In this document: one piece after another, positions 1 through 14,000 of the stretch
How positions within the stretch are numbered: position 1 is the first letter of the stretch
Layout: each line of letters starts with the position of its first letter
Assembly (NCBI GenBank): GCA_008931825.1
Contig: QXVZ01023849.1
Coordinates: 59,656-123,655, forward strand
DNA length: 64,000 nt
Direction: 5' to 3'
DNA from: Phallusia fumigata
Taxonomy: Eukaryota > Chordata > Ascidiacea > Phlebobranchia > Ascidiidae
Position numbers and translations under genes: made by a program
The notes under the pieces: generated by a model
What the model saw: the letters and a program-made list of their open reading frames with translations, nothing else
What the model was told of the DNA's origin: nothing
Database searches by the model: none

Positions 1-62
1 CTAATCCAAATGTGTTGACATTTAAAGCATATACATGTAGGACTTACTTACTTACTTTGTAG

Positions 63-2012
63 AATCCATATACATTTGGTTACACACAAAACGAACTTGC
101 AACATCTGGCCAAACTAATATATCAACAAGGGTTCCAGCATTTGAGTGTAAGATCGCTAGTGATGCCAATTTTAAAGTGTGCAATGTTAACCAAGACATT
201 GATTCATCTTCACAAGAATTAATTAAAATGGTTATGGCACCAAGTAATCGGAAATTCATTCCATCTGAAGATACAAGTGAAATTGCTGAGATTTCAAGAG
301 GCACCAACTACCATCCACGTGTAAGTATTATGTATGTATAGTTAGCATTTTCTTTAATTTAAAAAAATGAAATAAAAATATCTGCTTCTGTTCTGTACAT
401 ATGTTCGCTTTAAACTAAAAAACTTTTTGCTTGTGTGGGGACCCATGCGTTTCTGCCTGTAGAAACAATCACCTTACAAAAAGCCTAAGTAACTATGGGA
501 CCCAATGTAAAATAACATGGTGAATATATATGCATTTTCAAGTGGGGTAATAGTGTATATGGAATGGCAATATAGTGAACGCCACTCCCAGGGCTAGAAA
601 AAATGCAAATTTCCCAGGAAGCCAACAAAAATTTCCTGCTAATTTTGGGCAAATCCCCTAAGTTCCTGTTACAAAAACAAAAAATTTCCCGTGAGTAGGA
701 CCAATTTCCCGGGAAGGAGCTTCCCCATTTCCCCACTTTTTCCCACCATGGCCACTCCCCAGTTGCTATTTCAATCATGTAAAACATGCAAATACAATTG
801 GTTTATAAAACCTGTATTAAATGGTATATTTAATTTCTAATATACTTGGACTTAAATCCTTACAACTCCATATTCAATTTTGAACATTCTTAATAGAACT
901 GTAGCCTTGTACTAGAATTTTGAGACTGGAAATTGATCGAAAAATGTTTTCTGTTTGTTTGTTGCTTGGTCTTGTCATTTTGATTATGTTTTGCATAGGA
1001 TGGTTTGATCTTCAAAAACTTCACGCTAAAAGGTATGCAGTCAATCGGTTTGTCCATTGGAAACAATAATACAGATCGTGATACTGCTGTATACATTATG
1101 ATTGTATATGACCTGATGTCTAATCCAGAAGTAACCGAGTCAACACCATATCTAGGTATGCGATATACCTAATTTGTTTTTTGCTTACTTGTTTATTATT
1201 GTGTATAGCATGTATTGTTGACATATTTTTTTGGACAGATGTTTTCTTTCACACAAAGTTTCTTCCCAATGCAACTGATTGTGATAGACACATGCGACTA
1301 ACAAATGAATCGGTTCAACCTCAAGCCAACCATATTAATTACACAATTTATATTGACTCAGAGTAAGTGTTAGCATAATCCAGTGTGTGAGGTCATCCTT
1401 AAATTTTTTCAATTTTTCCAGGGATGGAATCAACACAATTCCGAAGTATTATTTAAATGTCAGTAGCTATTATAAGTTTCATGATGTGAAGTTACAGGTG
1501 GCTGTGTATTACAGTGCTTGTCAATTTTATGATACTGAGGTATGCAGGAAAAATGTGTTGTCATTTTCCTATTTTGTAATATTTGACTGATTACCAAAAT
1601 TAATAACTATTAAACTTCCTTAATGCATGTAATCAGAAAAAAAACTTTGCTATGTTATGTTGTTAGAAAAATTTGGCTCTCAATGCTTAATCCCTTAATT
1701 TGCTTTTGGGCAACCTAATTGTCCTTGAGTGAAATATACTTTTTTATAATCGATTTTAAATTTTTAAACAGATTTGGATTTTAGAATAGTTTACGTCAAA
1801 TTTTGTTGTTGTTTTTACTCATGCAAATTTCCACATTTTTAGCAAGCTTATTTTATGCCCTTTTACTTAAGAAATCAGTATGGAGCTCTGAAGGTCTAAG
1901 AACATCACATGAAACTATTTCTTCTGCAGCAGTTTGTTACTCAAGTCATTTGACCTCATTTGGTTCATTTGTATTGAATCCCCCAAATGTTGTGGATATT
2001 ACTGATATAAAG
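63..2012 (+). other. PKD1: PKD1 exons 1-5 of window: end of GAIN domain and GPS autoproteolysis site
   Basis: Exon 63-320 opens with NPYTFGY, which resembles the NP-[FY]-x-[FY]-G start of the polycystin GAIN region. Exon 1872-2012 carries the GPS: W-SSEGL, then VCYSSHLTSFGSF, with the HL/T cleavage tripeptide. Of the four usual GPS cysteines, the first (ACQFYD, end of exon 1422-1539) and third (VCY) are present. The second (EGL instead of EGC) and fourth (S before SHLT) are absent. Those two form one disulphide in latrophilin-type GPS motifs. As I recall, vertebrate polycystin-1 shows the same two changes, so this supports orthology and does not indicate decay. Confidence 0.88.
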
Positions 2013-5000
2013 GTTGATTGATAAATTTTTCTTTTTTAAACTAATAATCTAACTGAACCAGTTATTTAAATACTTTTATCACACTAATTTAAACTTATAA
2101 AACTGTGTTTTCTCAGTTAGCCCAAAAACGTTAACATGTATGTACATCGCAGCTACATTACACAAACTTTCTTTGCACTTTATGTACAAATGAACCTGTA
2201 TCCTGATACCTGTCTGGAAATATATGAAGTAATACATTTTTTTCATTAGGTTTTTTTTTTAGACTGAATAAAAACACACAAAACCAAGCAACAATCGTCT
2301 ACCCGAAATATTTTAGCTTCATGACATATTAAATTTTTTTAGCACAGGTATATTTATGTGCCTCCGACAAAAAGCCAAAACCATTTTTCATTTAACCAAA
2401 TGTGTTGTTTTTAAATTTACTTCAAACAACTACAGTAAAACTGACGGCTGACATTTTAATTTCCTCAAAATAAAATATTTGTGTTTGACTTTTTTTCAGA
2501 ACATAAACTTTTCTCAAAATCCCGTTGCTCTTATCGTTGTTGTGGTCGTCTTCTCCCTTTACTTAATTGCAGCAATTAGATGTCGATTTTTGGACCTAAA
2601 AGACCTTGAAAAGGCCAACAGTATCCCGCTTTGTGGTTCGAATGGCTCCCATAAATATGAAATAACAATCAAGACATCACCTGGCATTGGGAGTGGTAGG
2701 AATGCATGGTAATTAAACCTTTTTTTTTTGTAAACATTCCAATCGCTTCTGACAGGAACAACTGCTAATGTTGGGATAATTGTTTATGGGTATGAGGCTC
2801 GGTCTGGTTCCAAGCACTTATTTAAACAAGATGCATTTCAAAGAGGTTCAGTAGATGTTTTTCAAATTTCCTGTGACATTGAACTTGGAAGCATTTACAA
2901 AATCAAATTGTGGCATGATAACACAGGTGGGCATCCTTTTTTGAAGTACTTCTTTAATGTACAAATATATACAAATACACTTCATCGACAATTGCAATCA
3001 CATGATTACTACTAAAAACCATTTACATGTGTTGATTTGTGCTTGCAGGTTTGGACCCTGCATGGAATGTAAGCCGTATAATGATAAAAGATATGCAGAA
3101 TGAAGAACATTACTTTTTTTTGGCTGACACATGGTTGCAGGTATATCCCCATGATAAAGATGAATCTTGTTTAATAAAGACATTTGCTGTGGCAAGTAAG
3201 TATTGCTCCCATTTATCTGGCTACATGTATAACCTTTTTCTGAACAGTTGTTATTTGACTTTCTGTTATTTTGATTTTGTAACTTAGGTTAGCTTTAGTT
3301 TATTACATTCACCTGGTTGAAGAAATGCTTCTCAAGTCCCAGTTCAGAAAGGCAAGATTTTTCCCCCACTTGGCTGTCTTGGTGATTAAAAATAATAGGG
3401 GTTGTGAGCATTAGCAATTACATCCTCTCTAGTTACATTAATAACTGCTTGTGTGAATACAAGACATTTTGTCTTATGCTGCTAGGAAAGCATAGTTTTA
3501 AAAAATAAAATTTGTACTAAGGTGATGAAGAATTGTCAGACTTTTCTTTGAGATTCGGCAACCAACTGGCATATGGATGGGAAGATGTACATCTTTGGCT
3601 TTCCCTGATTGAAAGGCCTGTTAGAAGCAACTTCACAAGAGTCCAACGTTTAACATGCTGTCTCACTATACTTTTTTCCTTCATGGTTTTATGGTAAGTT
3701 GCAAGCAAAAATTGAGGTGAAATTGAATTTTAAAAAATTTAAAAATAAGTCCAGTGCTCAGTAAAGTGGTGTCAAATTCAAACGCGCTGTCATATCGTTT
3801 ATTCCAGTTATTGCTGTGCCAATGACTATTTCTTTCTAATCATTGTTATAGGCCCCCTTCCTGAAGGGAACACATATTGTTTTGTTTGTTTTTCTGCCAT
3901 GTATCTTGTCCATTTTTGTCATGAAATGTTTGGTGGATTTGAGTAGCCCAGTTGTTGCCCTGCTAGCCCCCTAAAATAGGTCAAACTATGTCCAAATCAG
4001 CTGAAATTTAGACAGTTTAATTACTGCATTTTACCCTATGGCCCCAGTTGGGACCCGGATACTCCCAGAAAAGTAAACTGTTTAGTATCTTTTCATGCAC
4101 CACAAATGAAAAGTTTCTATGCATGAAATGATACAAGTGAAGCTGTATCATTTAAATATGAGCTACTTATTAAAGTTAAATTAAACTTGAACAGAGATTG
4201 AAGGTGGGAGGTGTCAATAGTTTAGTGACAGCCCCCTCTAGTGGTGAAGTTTTTTCTGAATTGGATAAAAATTTAATACACTTTAGTTTGGGTTATTGCA
4301 CTTTGTTTTTTATTCGCATGACCCTATAGCCCCAGCCTTACCCAAATAGCCCCTATATTGGGTAAAAGTTTTAAACCTTGTCTGAAGTTAATGAATTTGA
4401 GCAGTTTGTAAAACATGCCATCATGTTGCATCAAATGCTTTGTTTAATCCAATAGCCACTGTGGTTACTCTTTTAGCCACTCGGAGAGGTCAAATTACTG
4501 AACAATTTCAAATTTAGTGAAATTTGAAATTATAGTTGTATGTATCCTAAACGCAACACCTCCCAATGCGTGGGTATAATTGACATATCATATGACAGAG
4601 GCAGCCTAGCAGCTGATATTCCAAATATTCCAGAATATTGTTTCATTTGTATAGTGCATTTTGGTATCAAAATTATGAATATGATGATGATGAAACATTT
4701 CAAATATTCCATTGGCAAGATGTTGCAGTAGGAATTATAGTTACAGTTATGGTTTTCCCCATAAATATTTTGATTGTTTTCTGCTTCAAAAATTCAAAAT
4801 GCAAGGTAAGTTAAGCTTTTTCCATTTTAAAACTTCACATAAAATAGCAGTTACCTTTTTGTCATATTTGGAGAAAGACTATTAATGTTTGGTACATGTC
4901 CCGAACTGGCAAAATAAAGAATCTAAAAATATGTTTTCAGGTGGAAACTGTTAAGCAGTGGACAAATAGAGCACAAACTGCCCAAACTGTAGAAATTTTG

Positions 5001-8000
5001 AATGAGATATTAGATGGCAATACAAGCCAGGCATATCAAAGACCGAAAAGTGTAGATCTTTCATACCCAGTCCCAGTTTATGAAACTGATGACCTGCAAC
5101 ATACAAGTGACAAACAATATCATTTTGAAAAGGTAAATTATGGGTCCCCACCCTTAAGGGGATGCATATTGTTTTCTGTTTTGTTTTTTCTTTTTTGTTC
5201 CCCTGCAGCTTGTCTATACACTGTTGGCATAAACTGTTTGGTAGATTTGGATGATACTTTCACAGCTAATAGATATGGTCATGGATATGGGAGCAGCACG
5301 GGGGTAGGTTTGTCGGCATACAAGGTCTCTTTCCATCTGTGTCTTATGTGCGCAACACACCTAATTACACTTGATATACCTGCTAAAGCAATAATGTAAT
5401 TTAGCTACTTCTGGAGACTTTTGGAAATTAAATTGCTTTATTAGTCGGAAATTACAGATTCCACAAAAACCAGGCATAGGGTAGACAGGTGGAAAGGGAG
5501 ACACAGAAAAATAGGGCAAAGCATGCTCCAAAATTTATCTGGTATAACCTTAGCGTTTTTTTTATATTGGTAGCATGTTGCCTACACCCTTTTACTCCCG
5601 CCAGTTGTGCCACTGGTCATGATGGTGTGTTATTCGTTCCGATTGACCAAGTGTCCCCCAAATGGGTGAAATATCCCCTGCCTTTTGTTAATGCACTTTC
5701 GACATGAAATTTTTGCTGGATTTCAATGAAACTCTTACAGCTGGTAGATATGGCCATAGCATGGCATGCTTAACCCCATAGCCCTATCATTTATCCTGAA
5801 GACCTCCTCAAATAGGTCAAGTTATCAGTAATGAGAGAATTGGTTAAAATTTACAAAGTTTGTAGAATATGTCATTGTGGAACATTAAATGCTGCGTTTA
5901 ATCCAAAAGTGCCAAAAGTTGGCCTGCTAGGCCTATAAGGTTTGTAGAGTGGGTCACAGTAGTGTGTCGTTATGTTTTCTAAAATTATATGCAACATATT
6001 AAATTTTGACACATGTGTATTTTTGGATTGGTGCGCAATCATTAACTTTGCATGTGTGCATTTGCATTTTGCCTGCAAAAACAAGCATGTAAAAAAAGCT
6101 TTGGGGCTATGGGACCCAATTAAAAATAATGTAATGAATACATAATACATATCCTAAGTGCAAAACAACCTGACGCGAGATGTGATCCTCTGATAAACTA
6201 GGCAGTGGTGACCTCAATACGTTTGCTACTTTGTGATGTAGAGGACAGTGCAGCTCAGCATTTTTATCTTAAGGTTTTCATTTTTATTTCTGCAATATGG
6301 TCAGTATGGATCAATACTATAAAGTTGTATGTATATAATCAATCATTGTTTCGACCTGTAAGGTCTCACCAATGCAGCTGGTGACAGGAAGTTGGCCGTT
6401 TATTTGGCTAACTAGCCTAAACGGCCAATGTCCTGTCACCAGCTGTACTGATGAGACCTTACTGGTCGAAACAGTGTGCACTATCTGCAGCTCACAAAAT
6501 CATTATTGGCTTTTTTCTATTAGATTTCAATCATGTTCTAAAAACATCACTACTATTCAGAAAATTGCTTGTGTGTGGGGCCCCATTTGTTTATCCTAGC
6601 AGAAACAATCATGTTATAAAATGCCAAGGGAAATTAGGGACCTATTGTATTGTATTTCCCATCTAGTAAACTGTTTAAAATTGAAAACCTGCAGGCCTGT
6701 TACTCTAATGTGCCAGGCTGCTGCAGACGAAAAGGTGTTGTGGCAACAAACATTGCTTTTGATAATCACAGCAAGATAATGAATAAATTAGAGTCACAGA
6801 AACAGCAAAATGTGATAGTGGTGCTCTAAAATGTAATCTTAGTTTGTCATTTACCAAAAAACTGTCCAATCCCTTGTTCATGCCTTTGTGTAGTTTGGTT
6901 TAATGTTACACAATCACATTATTATAATCTGTCCAGGACATTTCTGACCCTCAAAGTCACGGATTACACAAAGCATCAGGCAAAGTAAAATCTTTGGATA
7001 TAGGAGATAAGGTATGACATTATAATTGGATATGACTTAGTTAACCGTTAGCTATAGTAACAGTTTATTTGCAGAAAGCATGTGTTTACGATAAACCTTT
7101 TGTGTGGTGTTTGGAAATGCAATGACTATTTGTCTGTATAAATAAGGTGCGATCCAAGATCTTTCAAAACCCTTTCAATGTACATTGGAATTTCTGATAG
7201 GTCAAATGAAGTGCATGTTTTAAATTCCATCTGACCTTATTTCACCAGTTAGGAACTGAACGGCTAAATGAGCAGAGGCTTACATTCTACAGGTTGTTTA
7301 GCAGAGTGCTGTTAAAATGTAAGCAGAAATATGTTTAGCCAAAGCAGAGGTTTTTTTCCAATTTGACATTTGTTGAACCACTTGTTAATTATGAAACAAA
7401 TACCAGCTCTACCAAGACATCTTTACCTACAATAATCAAAAGTGTGTCAATCAGACGAATCTGTGTCATTGTTTAATGCAAATATGTCTTGACACAACGT
7501 AAAATGCTGGTGGTGCAGAGCAAACATAAATACATGTGAAGAAAAGCATCGATGTTTGGAAGCACTTCGCCAAGAGTCTAATTTTCTTTGACAGTTTCTT
7601 CAATTCCTTTACAGTTTGTGTGTAAGAAGATTTGGAATTTTCGTACGTTTTTAATAGGTTGGACTCAACAATCAAACTGCCTTTTTTTAAAACTGCTGGC
7701 AAGATTCAAACAATGTCTTGGCTAAATCGACAGATGGACTTGAAACAGACAGAAGCAAAGTTTTTAATTATCATCACTACTTTTCAGGGTTGAGATGCAT
7801 TTTTGAACTGCTGTGTGTATTATATTAACTATCAAAAGTAAAGGTGGCTTCATCATATGCCTGACCATGACCCATCTAAGCCACAAGAAGTGAGATTTTC
7901 ACTTATCAGATGCTTTAAAGGGAATATGTCGGCTTTGGGACATTCTTTCATGCCAAGACAAACTTTGAGGACACCATACACAACATCTACATAATTAACA

Positions 8001-11000
8001 TTATACTCATTTGTTGTTTTGTTGTAATATCTGTTATGTTATCAGTCATATTGCTGTACCTTTAAAGGAATCAATGAAGTCGATCAAATTTTTTTAGACT
8101 GCCAAGATGGTTAGCACGACTGCAAAATATTCAGGCATTTAGAAAAAAAAACATTGTTTCTTAAGTCCCTTTTGGCTGAATCAAAACTTTCAGAGGAACA
8201 CTTTCCATAGTTTAGGAATGCAATGAGTGAAAATGAAGCCATCTCCGGATCTTTTAAAGAATACAAGCCGGTTGTAGACTCATTAGTGAAAGAATACAAC
8301 AAAAGATCCAGTGATTTCAAAAAGCATACCATCGCTCTGAAACTTGTTTTCTTTTTATCTTAGAAGATGTCTCAATGGCCCCTGAGGAATTACGAATGAG
8401 CTTATTGTAATGTCTGAAGATAGTATCTGGAAATCTCAGTTTGATGCCAACTAATTGCTTGCTTTTCTACAACATACTGTTGCGAATCCACATTCTCGTA
8501 CTTGATGCAAATCAAAAAGTCACCAAGAATGCTGTTAGCATTCAAATAGCATTTTGAGGACCAGTTGATACTAAGAAGTACTATGTTAGAACCTGATATC
8601 AAAATACTTTTTTAACAGAAGCTAATTCTTTTTTCATTTGAATGAAGAGTAATTACTTAACTTTAACATTTTATTTTGTCTGTGTTTATAAGCCTTTTCA
8701 AATGTCATTGGTCCATTCGTGTTATTCCATGATAAGTTCCTACTTTCATAAAACATTTGGAAATGTAATTTTTTGATTTTTTATTTACCTGTATTTTTTA
8801 TGTTATATTACAACTAAATTACTTAATAGCTAAGTCTTAATGAGATAGTATGACAAACAACATAGCCATGCAGCCTTTATGAGGAATGATTTGCCTGGTT
8901 TAGACAAACTGTTGCATGAAATTCAAACTGCTTGCTGCAAGAACTAAGAACAAAATGGCATTTGTTATGTATGATTTAAAGTCAAAAGAGTTTATCAACA
9001 GTAAATAATGCATGACAAACGTTGGTCATGTTCTCGGGTATGTGGCATACTCGAGATTTTCACTGTTTTTGGTGCCTATGCATATATGGAAGATGTAGCA
9101 GTTGATAATTGTAGCAGATGTATAGAGAACGTACAAAATGAACTTACATTTATTAATGTTCATTAATACACATTGTTTTTAAAGCAACAAACATGGAAGC
9201 TTTTGTTACCCCCTGTTCTCACTGTGCCACTTATTGTCATGCAATATGTCATAGGCCATTCCTGCCCTGCAGAATATTTTACAGCATGATAACTTAGATG
9301 ATAAAGTGCCTTATGTCTAACTGCCTTTAGATATGGATATCTGAAGAGATGGATTATTGCAACCAAAGCACTGATGGTGACTCCAGGGTGGTGTCCGATG
9401 ATACAGGAATATCAAGTGCAGGGGAAGCCTACACCCCAGATATCACCTCGTGAGGCTTTCATAGTTTTTCTTTTTTCATGTTAACTTTAAGCAGAACAGG
9501 ACTTTTTTGAAGATAATACCCTCTAGATTTCCAGGCCACAGGCTGCTGTAGTTGTACAGTTTAAGTAATGTAATGGTTTAAGTGTCAAATAAAAGCTAGT
9601 TATGGGTTCCCTTCCATGAAGAGGGTACATATTTTTTTCTGTCTAGTGGAAGTTCTTACCCACGTTTTACTCAAGAAAGAGCCGTCTAAATTACTTCAAA
9701 TTTTCACACATGATAGATGGGTACCTGAAGTTGTACCCTGACAACTTTTTTACCTCAGTTCACCCACAGGCCCCCAAAATGTAAAATTTTTAAAACAGCA
9801 ATATTTAGCATAATAAGTCACCTAGANCCAGCAGAAACAATTATGTCATAAATAGCGCCGGTAACTATAAGACCCAAAGTAAAATAATCTTGGGAATATA
9901 TCCTCTTTTAAAATCGGGTAATAGTGTATATAGAATGTCTATATATGGTAAGCCACACTTCTAGTTCTTACACAAGTTTGTTCCCACGTTTTGGTCAAGA
10001 AAGAGTCGTTAAAATTTCTTTGCCCCCAAAATGTAAAATTTTTAAAACAGCTATATTTAACACAGTAAGTCACCTAGAAGTATCCTATTTTGATAGTTGA
10101 TACAATGCAAAGTATTTTAGTGTTTTAAGACTTTAATTTGGGATTTACTATTATTTACTGTTTTAACCGTAAATATTTAGTTTTTTGTTAACATGCCCTT
10201 TACTTCAGATACATTAATCCAAATGTATGGTAATTAAAAACATAGATATGTAGGGTGCTTTTTGTTGGCTGTTTTCAATTTTAGCCTGATCGGTCAAGTA
10301 TTTATCCTTACGGTTGCAAATATGTGTTTATATGCTGACTGTTTTGCCCCAAATGCATAACAACCTGATGAGAGGGAGTGTTTGACAAGTTTATGACACA
10401 AGCGGTGCAACGCCCAGTTGGTAACAGGCTGCTACGTCGCACATAATCAGCATTTATTCGGGGCGCCCAGGCAGGTGTTTTGCTGATTAAAATTAGGCGG
10501 TGATGACCTCAATATGTTTGCAATTTTGCAATGTGGAAGACTGCTGTGCAGCATAGCAAATTATATAACCATTTAAACTTTTAGTCCCATCATTTCGCTC
10601 CTTTTTTCATATGAGCAAAACTTCCCAACATAAAGAGATTATCATGTATTATGACAGATGAAACCCAGTTGTTGATACTGCACCACTGCTTTACGTGATT
10701 GTGTGGTGTTAACCAAAATGTGTTTGCTAAATAACACTGTAAAAAACTAGAGAGGTGGCATTTCTCCATATTGTCACATGCACTACCACAATCGAATATA
10801 TTTCCAATACCCACATTACATTGGGTCCCTAATTATGGGTCCCCTTCCTGAAAGGGGACACATATTGTTTTCACTCTGTTTGTTGTTTTTTTCTTACTTT
10901 TTCTTTTTTTTTCTTTTTTCTCCCGTGCAGCTTGTCCATGCACTTTTGGCATGAAATGTTTGATGGATTAGGATGAAACTTTCACAGCTGGTAGATATGT

Positions 11001-14000
11001 TCANCTAGCCCCCTAAAATGGGTTAAGTTGTTAAACATTCTCCGAATTTGATGAAATTTGAACAGTTTGTATAACATATCATTGTGGTGCAGTAATTGAT
11101 GTGTTTCATGCTAGAGCTTCAGCAGATACCACGCTATCCCCCTTAAATGGGTCAAATTAATAAAAAAATGTCTTTATTAGATGAAGTATAGACAGTTTGT
11201 ATAACATGTCATTATGGTGAATTTGTTGCTGGGTTTACCCTAGAACCCTGGCAGTTAACTAGCCTTTTAAAGTTTGGAGGTTGGGTCATAGTTGGGTCAT
11301 ATTAATAATTCTGTGACTCATTTTCTGTTTACGAAAAATTAAAGAAAAAATATCTGCTTCTGTTCTGTACATACATTATAATGAACCACAATTTCTACAA
11401 CTTTGCATGTGTGGGGACCCATGCGTTTCTGCCTGTAGAAACATTCATGTTATAAAAAGCTTAAGTAACCATGGGACCCAATGTGAAATGACATGTTGAA
11501 TATATATACATTTTTAAATAGGGTAATAGTGTATATGGAATGGCAATATGGTGAACGCTGCCCTTCTAGTTTAAATTATTGTTGGGAGCCTTGACTTCCA
11601 ATACCAACCAATAAATAANTCTGCTAGCATAAACATATGGGTCCCCACACACATGCAATTTCTGAATAGTAGTGATGTTTTTAGGACGTGATGGGTTTAA
11701 AAATGAGTTTTACAAGCTTAAACAAGAAGTATAGATTGGTAAAAATGATTTGGTTGGATTTTGAAAGATTATACATTTATGCTTGCAGAAACAATTATGT
11801 CATAAAATGCCAAGGAAATTAGGGACTTAATGTAATGTGGGTATCAAATACATATCCAATGTAATAAATATAAATGGCATGTGTGGAAAAACATTTAAGG
11901 GGACTTAGTTTATGTTCAATGGCAATACAGAGCATGGCACTTCTCTACTGACAATACTGTATTGCACAACAATTTTGTGTATTGTTTCTTTAGAAACAAA
12001 AGCACACTGCCAGGTTATGATGATGACATTGACAGTTGCATACAAGAAGACAATTTTTGGAATTCACTATTTACCGAGGACTTGATGGACAAACAAACAC
12101 TACAAAGGAATTCAAGGTGTAACATCTATAATATTCTGTTTGTATCTGTTTGTACCAACTGATCATGCTTTTATAGGGTAATAGGTTATGCCAGAGGTAT
12201 TATACTCGATCATAGTGAAAGCTTTAGAGCACATCTCAGCATCAAATTTGTATATACATATAATCAACAGTTAAACTTTAAAGGGGTTTTGTTAAAATCG
12301 GGGCTATAAGGATTTTTGTTAAAATCGTATTAAAACAGTGTGTTTCACAATAGTCAGCTGCCTTTTCTCTAAAAACTAAAACAAGAGAAAAAATACAATT
12401 CTTGCTTTTTCTACAACTCAAATAAAAAACATGATGTACTTACATTTAATCTTTCAGAGCTTTAACTCTAAAAAGGACACACAAAGCTTTATTTGGCACA
12501 ACTGATCAATCATCAGAGCTGCCTAGTAAATGTGCACAACCATCAATAAAAAGTGAAATTGGTCTTAACAATGGCATAGAAAATGGCAAGTTGTTTAATA
12601 TGTTTTTAAAAAGGAATCTTTTTGTATTATCTTTTGAAATGAAAAATTTGACACTGAGGTGCTGTCTGAGTTAACAAATATTTTCCTTTTTTATAGAACC
12701 TGGTTCTAACGAAAACAGCAATAATACATATCTACTTCCACACCAGTTTGTGTACATTGCTTACTTTTTGTGCTACTCTGGAATAGTGGTCTCAATATTT
12801 TTTATCATTTTGTATGGCCACACATTTGGTGTAGATAAAGCCACCCGATGGTTGATCAGCATGCTGATATCACTTGGTGGAAGTCTATTTTTAATTGAAC
12901 CTATCAAGGCAAGCTGATGTTTGTTTCAACTGGTGTACCTTTTGATTGTGTGACAAATCTACCAGTGGACAGGACTTTGCATAATTGGTTTAGTTTTACT
13001 TTATTGATAGGAAGGTGGGTAAAAAATTAATTATGTATTTCCAGGTTATAGTCTTTGCCGTATATGTTTCTCTGTTCACAAACCAGCAAGTTCCGGAATA
13101 TGACAATAAAATTAACGATGAACCTTTCATTGAAAATTATGAACATATGGAGGTACAAATACACACCTTTATTATGTTGGAACAGAAATTAAAAACAATC
13201 TTTTTTAGAAAAGAAACAAAATTCGTCCACCAGGAGGTTATGCACTGGAACAATGCAAAGAACAAGTAAAAAAGTCAAAAAGGGCCAAAAAGATGTTGCA
13301 ATGCTTGATTGTGCATTCAATGCTATTGTCTTCTTTGCTCAGTTTTGTGTATGTTCAGAGGGTGCCAAATGCATACTGGGATGTCTTTTCAATTAAAACA
13401 GTTTTGCAACAGAATTACAGCTCGAATGAAACATATCCATTTCATTTTAGCACTTCAACTATTTACAATGTTAGAACGTAAGTATGAAATTTATCTTGGT
13501 TATGTCTTGGTTGTAAATTTGATTGAATTTGTTTTACCTGTAAATTTAATCAGAGATATAGTTTTGTTTTGCTTGTGAGTACACATTTTAATCATTAATT
13601 ATGGGTCATATTGTTTTTACTCTGTTTTTTTATTTCATTTTTTCTGTCTAATGCGAGTTTGTTCCCACATTTTGGTCAAGAAAGAGTCGTCCAAATTTAT
13701 TCAAATCTTCACACATGATAGATGGGTATCTGAAGGGGTGCACTGACAACTTTTTACCCCAGTTCACTTATCGGTTCACCCACAGGCCCCCAAAATGTGA
13801 AATTTTTAAAACGGCAATATTTAACAAAGTTAGTTACCTAAAAGTTTCCTATTTTGATAGCTGGTACATTGCAATGAATTATAGTGTATTTAGTGACTTT
13901 AGTTTCGATTTACCTATTTTTTACCTTTTTAACCCAAAAAATTCCGTTTTTTTTCTTACATGAGTTTGTTCCCACGTTTTGGCCCAGGAGGAGTTGTCCC

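Larger units (their letters stand above)
4941..12585 (+). other. PKD1: PKD1: long cytoplasmic loop between TM3 and TM4, split over six or seven exons
   Basis: Exons 4941-5132, 6937-7011, 9331-9449, 11994-12116 and 12458-12585 are well supported by splice sites and phase (0,0,2,2,1). They encode low-complexity, acidic and Ser/Thr-rich sequence (for example DSRVVSDDTGISSAGEAYTP) with no recognisable domain. Exon 6695-6811 is uncertain: it keeps frame but needs a poor donor (AAT/gtgata), so it may be absent from the transcript. The last exon ends at a GC donor (ATG/gcaagt). Confidence 0.72.

Noticed and set aside
1872-2012. Loss of two GPS cysteines as a novelty
   Set aside because: The same disulphide pair is, as I recall, also absent in vertebrate polycystin-1, so it is a family trait.
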